Both the position numbers and the translations under genes were made by a program. A stretch of DNA of 49,275 bases from Sperchopsis tessellata (lineage: Eukaryota > Arthropoda > Insecta > Coleoptera > Hydrophilidae), in the NCBI GenBank assembly GCA_033557685.1, contig JAWQRN010000029.1, forward strand, positions 1 through 49,275, read 5' to 3'. Below, in pieces: positions 44,586 to 49,275 of this stretch. A model generated the notes under the pieces. That model did not search any database. It saw only the letters and a list, made by a program, of their open reading frames with translations, and was not told the DNA's origin. Within the stretch, counting starts at the first letter, position 1. Each line of letters begins with the position of its first letter.

Positions 44586-46110
44586 TAGTTCAATGATTTT
44601 ATTTATTATTCTTTATTCTAAGACTTAAAATATTTTCTTAGTTATTTTCTAAATATTTTTCATACTCCATTTTAGTTTTATTACTCCATTATTAATTATC
44701 CTACAGAACGTTTATTTGTTGTATTTAATACCTACATAGTAAATTATCTTTTTTTTTATCATTACACCTAATTTATTATTTTTAATGCAACAACGAAAAC
44801 TTCTGATTACTTTAAGCAGTCTTTGGTTTAATGGATCGATGTGGGGGATTTGAGTGTTGTGGCCCTCGCGTTGTTAACAAGCTGAAGGTGGACGCATGGG
44901 CTATTTGTATTAATTACTTGATATTCTGATACACCATTTTGGCCTTATACAAGGTTCATATTAAACAGACTATAATTTAGTGGATAATACATGAGTGGGG
45001 ACTTAAGTTTGCGTCTCCGAAGGCTTCTGTTTACTGAGGCGTGGATATAATTTTGGGATATCTAGTTGGAGAATCTGGAGTATAACAACATAATAATTAT
45101 TATAAACAAGAACTTATCAAGTAGGTAAAGATGCTGGAAGTGAAACTATGTGCCAGATGCATTTCTGAGTTCCACTTGTGTTAAGTGTTACTGTGCTCCA
45201 TCTATGCAATCCGAACATGTATTGCACCACAAGTGTTGTTACGTATATGCGCTTCAAGTCTACGTCTGGCTAACTTCAAGAGGTAAATATCAGATGAAAT
45301 TGATACATTACTTATGATATTTACCTATACATAGTATTAACCTGTGGACGTAATTTATATTATTATGCTTCAACGGTGTCGGAATATGTTAAGTGGTTTG
45401 ATATCAAAATGCCGGTAAAAGTCAACAGCATTTGTGTATACTGTGGTACATTAATAATAATTCTTAGAAACAATAACCTATGATGCCAGAAGTAAAACAA
45501 TGCGTTAGAAAAATTTCTAAGTTCCACTCGTTTTTAGGGTCACTGAGCTCCATCTATGCACTTCAAATACATACTGCACCAGAAGCGTTGCTTCATATAT
45601 ACTTAGAGTGTAGTGAAGGTTGACTACGAGAGGTAAACATCAAATTCTAAAGTGCTTACCTCTCGTAGTCAACCAGACCTATACTCTATATCATATTTGT
45701 TTATAAGCTAAGTTCCTATCTATTTTCTTGTATTGGAATATTGTAAACCTTCTGGTATTTTCTTAGTAATTGTAAAGTGTAAATTTCTGTTCATGGTCAG
45801 TTAATGCAAAGCGTTCGCCTCACTAGACATATTTTCAATTCCATTTTGTTGACCCAAAAACTGGTTTTTTATCAGCACCCGTGATTGCAAACCGGTATAA
45901 TTGAGCATGCTTATCAAGGTAAGCACCTTACCATCAAGATTCTCTTTCATGCTAATGTTTGGTAATTCAATGTTATTCCCAATTTTACCTAAAGTTGATT
46001 TTGAACGATACCTCCCGAGATAGCAAAGTGGACTGGTACAATTGAGCATACTGTGTATTTTCGTGTGCATGTAATAACTTTGTTGGATATAAAATTACTG
46101 CTTATCATAT
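44586..46110. repeat. unclassified dispersed repeat, copy 2
   Basis: Its left (44586-44945) and right (45725-46110) blocks match 16621-16990 and 19495-19760 in the same order. Between them is an imperfect direct duplication (about 45130-45300 and 45484-45650; shared GCTCCATCTATGCA). Non-coding and unclassified. Confidence 0.6.
45618..45674. repeat. 19-bp perfect hairpin
   Basis: GGTTGACTACGAGAGGTAA (45618-45636) and its exact reverse complement (45656-45674) with a 19-base loop, within the dispersed repeat. Confidence 0.85.
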
Positions 46111-47169
46111 TTTTATCCTGTTATGTATCAATAACTTTGTTTTGTATTTATGTGATGTTTGTTTGATTTAATACATGTCTTAACTTTTTATCCTGTCTTT
46201 CTTTTAAATACCATCCCTTCTCTACTCCATGCATGTACTTAAGAGATACTACAAACACAAAATTTATTTATGGGCCCTATATTTTTAATAGACGACCATG
46301 GCATTTTTTGTTTGCTGCCTAAGGCAAATGGTCCATCGTAGACAGATTTCTGGATTGTTTGTTTCAATAGTTTATAAATTCAAATGCCTTATACCAAATA
46401 AGCATACATACAGTTAAAAAAGATATAATTCAGTTATTTTTGGTCTTAAAATACTGATATACCAAATACTTAGTTTAGTATAAAGATTGGTTATTATTAA
46501 ACTAGGTTTTACAAAAAAACAAAAAACTATAGGGTTACAGAAAATTTGAAAAATCTATTATTGCACATACTAAACAAAATTGTAAAATAATTTATTAGAG
46601 ATCGAAATAATTAATTATTCCTATTTACCAGGGAAGTAAAAATAAAATAAGTTAATTATTTATAGTATCTATTTGACTTTAAATGTATCTTACAATTAAA
46701 AAGTTTAAATTGTTTTATTTGGAATGTTATCACACAGATGTTAGCTTACATTTCCTAATAACCAGTCCTGGGTTTTGAATTTCTTTATAACGAATCTTAG
46801 GCGAGATGAAGAGGTTCTGTTGATGCTTGTTTGGCATTTCTATGAATCAAGTGGGAGTTCTTATCTTGTTTTATTAATATATTTTAGGAAAAATCACATC
46901 ATATTATATTAAATATCAATGACCTAAGTTTTTTATCATAATAAATTTGTATACTTTATAAGTAATCAATTCAATCGAATTCACCATAGTACATTTTTAA
47001 ATATCCAGAATATTACAAAAGCTTCAATATACAAACGGAGGCTTCAAATAAATGTATATTCATGACACTTTGGAATAGTACTAAATAATAATTTTTGTTC
47101 TACACATAAACTACTAAATGATAAAATCATATACATAAATTTCTCATCTGAATAATTGCAAATATGCTT
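46111..47169. other. AT-rich sequence, presumed nsl1 intron
   Basis: No exon recognised. I found no upstream nsl1 exon in this part. Confidence 0.4.
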
Positions 47170-48140
47170 ACTAACAAACTTGATGCCTAACCAATCTAAT
47201 GAACAAACGGGTTTTCGATCGGGATTTCGCACAAATGATCATTTAAGAGCATCAAACTGCTCAACAAAAAAACAAGTAATATAACATTCACTTGATGTTG
47301 GCGTTTGTGGACTACAAGAAGGAGTTCCATTCTGTAGAAAGTTTGCAGATTTTAACAGCACTCAAGGACAGGCACGTTGATACCCGATATTCTAACTTAG
47401 TAAAATCCATATATTGGAAAGTAACATCTGTAATAAAGCTCAATAATATGACATCCAATAAAATTGCAATACACCATGGAGTTCGAGAAGGCAATATGTG
47501 TCTTCAAAATTGTTTACCCTTGTTCTTGACATTTTCAAAAATCTGGATTGGACAACTCCGATGGCCATTGATATAGTCATAGACAAAATAAGAAATGCTG
47601 AATGTTACACCTACCTCTGCCACAACATAAAACTAGGGCGCTGAAATAAGCACACGAAATAGGCTTGGGATGGGCCGCATTTATAAGGTTGTCTAGCATC
47701 CTTAAGAACAAAAATCTCTTTATTGACGGTTCAAATCTTTGATTCCTACTTTCTATCAATTTTAACATACAGGCTTGAAACGACAACTTTTACCTAAAAG
47801 ATTATAAATAAACTGGTGGTGTCAAACAGCAATGGAGATAAGTGATGGAAAACCAACACATTAGAGGAAAACTGGAGTTTGCAGATATTGTTGAAAGAGT
47901 AACACAATAAAGTGGAGCTGGGTAGGACACTCCCTACGTACTACCGATGGAATAAGGACGAACAGAATTATACAGTGGCGATCAAGAACGGGTAAAGTAA
48001 GTACTGGATGACCAGAAAAGATGGGTCTATAACACAGAGAAAATAACTGGAAAACAATGGTATAGGCTCAAACACGACTTAAAAATCTGGAGGAAGAACT
48101 GGGAGGGCTATATCCAATGGTGGATTTCAAAACAATAAGT
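47170..48140 (+). pseudogene. RTE-type LINE relic
   Basis: Frameshifted reverse transcriptase pieces: NEQTGFRSGF, an AFVDYKKEFHSVESLQIL palm motif, IAIHHGVREGN, then YTYL followed by the linker and C-terminal end (TGRPEKRW equivalent, WRKNWEGYIQWW). The order and motifs match the RTE clade. Stops and shifts throughout, 5' truncated. Confidence 0.7.
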
Positions 48141-48369
48141 TCTAAACTCCTGTACACTAAGAAACAAAAAATTATTTTTAGTTGTATTTTCTATCTAAAA
48201 TTTATGATAGTACATAATAACTTAATTTCTAGAAAAGGTGACTGAAAGTTGTCTATTTTGAAATAAAATATGTTTCTTTTGATCTACTTGAGAGTAAGTA
48301 ATAAATATTATAATATAAACTAATGTCTAATGTTTTAATTTGGAAAAAACAGTATGTTCTCAAAACTTA

Positions 48370-48990
48370 CAATTGAGGCCTAGGATGTACAATATCCCCT
48401 TGGCTATTTAATATTTTTACAGGTAGGTACCCATGAAAACTTATACACTAAAAAATATTTGAGTGATCCTTGAATTTTAAATGCAAAGAAATCTGCAGAC
48501 ATTTTTAATGAGATTTAACTGTCTGCTTTACATTTCAATTCAATTTGACAGTATCATATCCAAAATTATGATTATAGACTGATAAATGTATCCGTGAGGC
48601 TTGTATGGAAAGACTGGGAACAAGAGTTAATGGTAGAAAAATTAATGTTTTAATTTATGCTGATGCAGCTGTGATATAAGTGAAAATGCTGATGAATTAC
48701 AGTCGATGTTATATGAGTTGTCATAAGTAACAGAAAGAATGAATCTTAAACGTGGCTAGTATGAAAGTTTTGGTGTTTAGGAGTAAGACAGTGAGAACTG
48801 AATGCACAATTAAAATAAAAGGTAGAATATTTGAGTTTTTTTCACCTATGGAGTAATTTTCAAGAGATGGAAAAATTGAGTTGAAGGCTGAGAAACAGGT
48901 GGATGCTGGTCGGAGAGAGGTTAAAGTTACTATCTATAATAACGTTTTGGTTCCTACATTTACGTATGGTTCTTACTAATAAGCTCAATG
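48370..48990 (+). pseudogene. second LINE reverse transcriptase relic
   Basis: GCTISPWLFNIF near 48390-48425, then after about 200 bases NVLIYADAAV (altered YADD) near 48645-48675, ENADELQSMLYELS and MNLKRG, and a late VPTFTYGS. Different from the relic at 47170-48140. Decayed, with stops. Confidence 0.65.
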
Positions 48991-49252
48991 TTGTATTCAT
49001 TTATAAAAAAAATTGTTACCCCAACTAAGCCTGCATTTATTGTAGTTTAAAGCTAAACCTCATGTTGTTTGATCAAGCATGAAATTTAAAAAATTAACAA
49101 AAAAATGTAAATCGCTGCATTCTCTAATTATAGAGTTATGACTTTCATTGAAATATCTTTATAAATAATACCATAGTTATAGCAATAAAATGATATAAAT
49201 CAAATCTATTATGATGACTAAACAATACAAGCATTCACTTTTTATACATTTA

Positions 49253-49275
49253 CATATATATATATATATATATAT
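49253..49275. repeat. TA dinucleotide repeat at the window edge
   Basis: Uninterrupted alternating A and T to the last base; true length unknown. Confidence 0.9.

Overview
The window is AT-rich nuclear DNA from an arthropod, most likely an insect. It has spliced genes with GT..AG introns, an insect-type hnRNP M (rumpelstiltskin-like) gene, an NSL-complex gene, and many decayed insect-style transposons (LINE, Ty3/Gypsy, Tc1/mariner, hAT, SINE, foldback MITEs). The density of repeats suits a large genome such as a beetle's, but that is inference. All three host genes are on the minus strand.

Left part (about 3.4-15.9 kb): two tandem paralogues of an hnRNP M / rumpelstiltskin-like RNA-binding protein. 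Copy A spans 3439-5683 and copy B spans 10990-15762. Both have an intron in the 5' UTR ending directly at the ATG, then RRM1, RRM2 and RRM3 split by introns at identical codons. Copy B has a short terminal exon (10990-11045) that completes RRM3. I could not find its counterpart in copy A. About 5.1 kb of intergenic DNA with two hAT transposase fossils separates the copies.

Middle (about 15.9-25.4 kb): no host gene recognised. It holds a 322-bp foldback MITE with a 6-bp target duplication, a tRNA-type SINE, and pieces of an unclassified long dispersed repeat that recurs at 44.6-46.1 kb.

Right part (25.4 kb to the end): the 3' portion of an nsl1 / KANSL1 homologue, rebuilt here as five phase-compatible exons (44371-43815, 40025-39813, 38737-38395, 33702-33618, 26057-25410). 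It encodes the conserved coiled coil, the Cys cluster and the PEHE domain. The 5' exons lie beyond the window. Its long introns carry a deleted Ty3/Gypsy element, a LINE inserted in a 17-bp minisatellite and itself interrupted by a solo LTR with a duplicated TATA/initiator promoter, a second LINE copy, a long hairpin element, Tc1/mariner relics, a SINE and RTE-type LINE relics.

In function, the hnRNP M paralogues are predicted nuclear RNA-binding and splicing factors. NSL1 is predicted to scaffold the MOF histone acetyltransferase in the NSL complex. Nothing in the sequence links the two systems beyond proximity.
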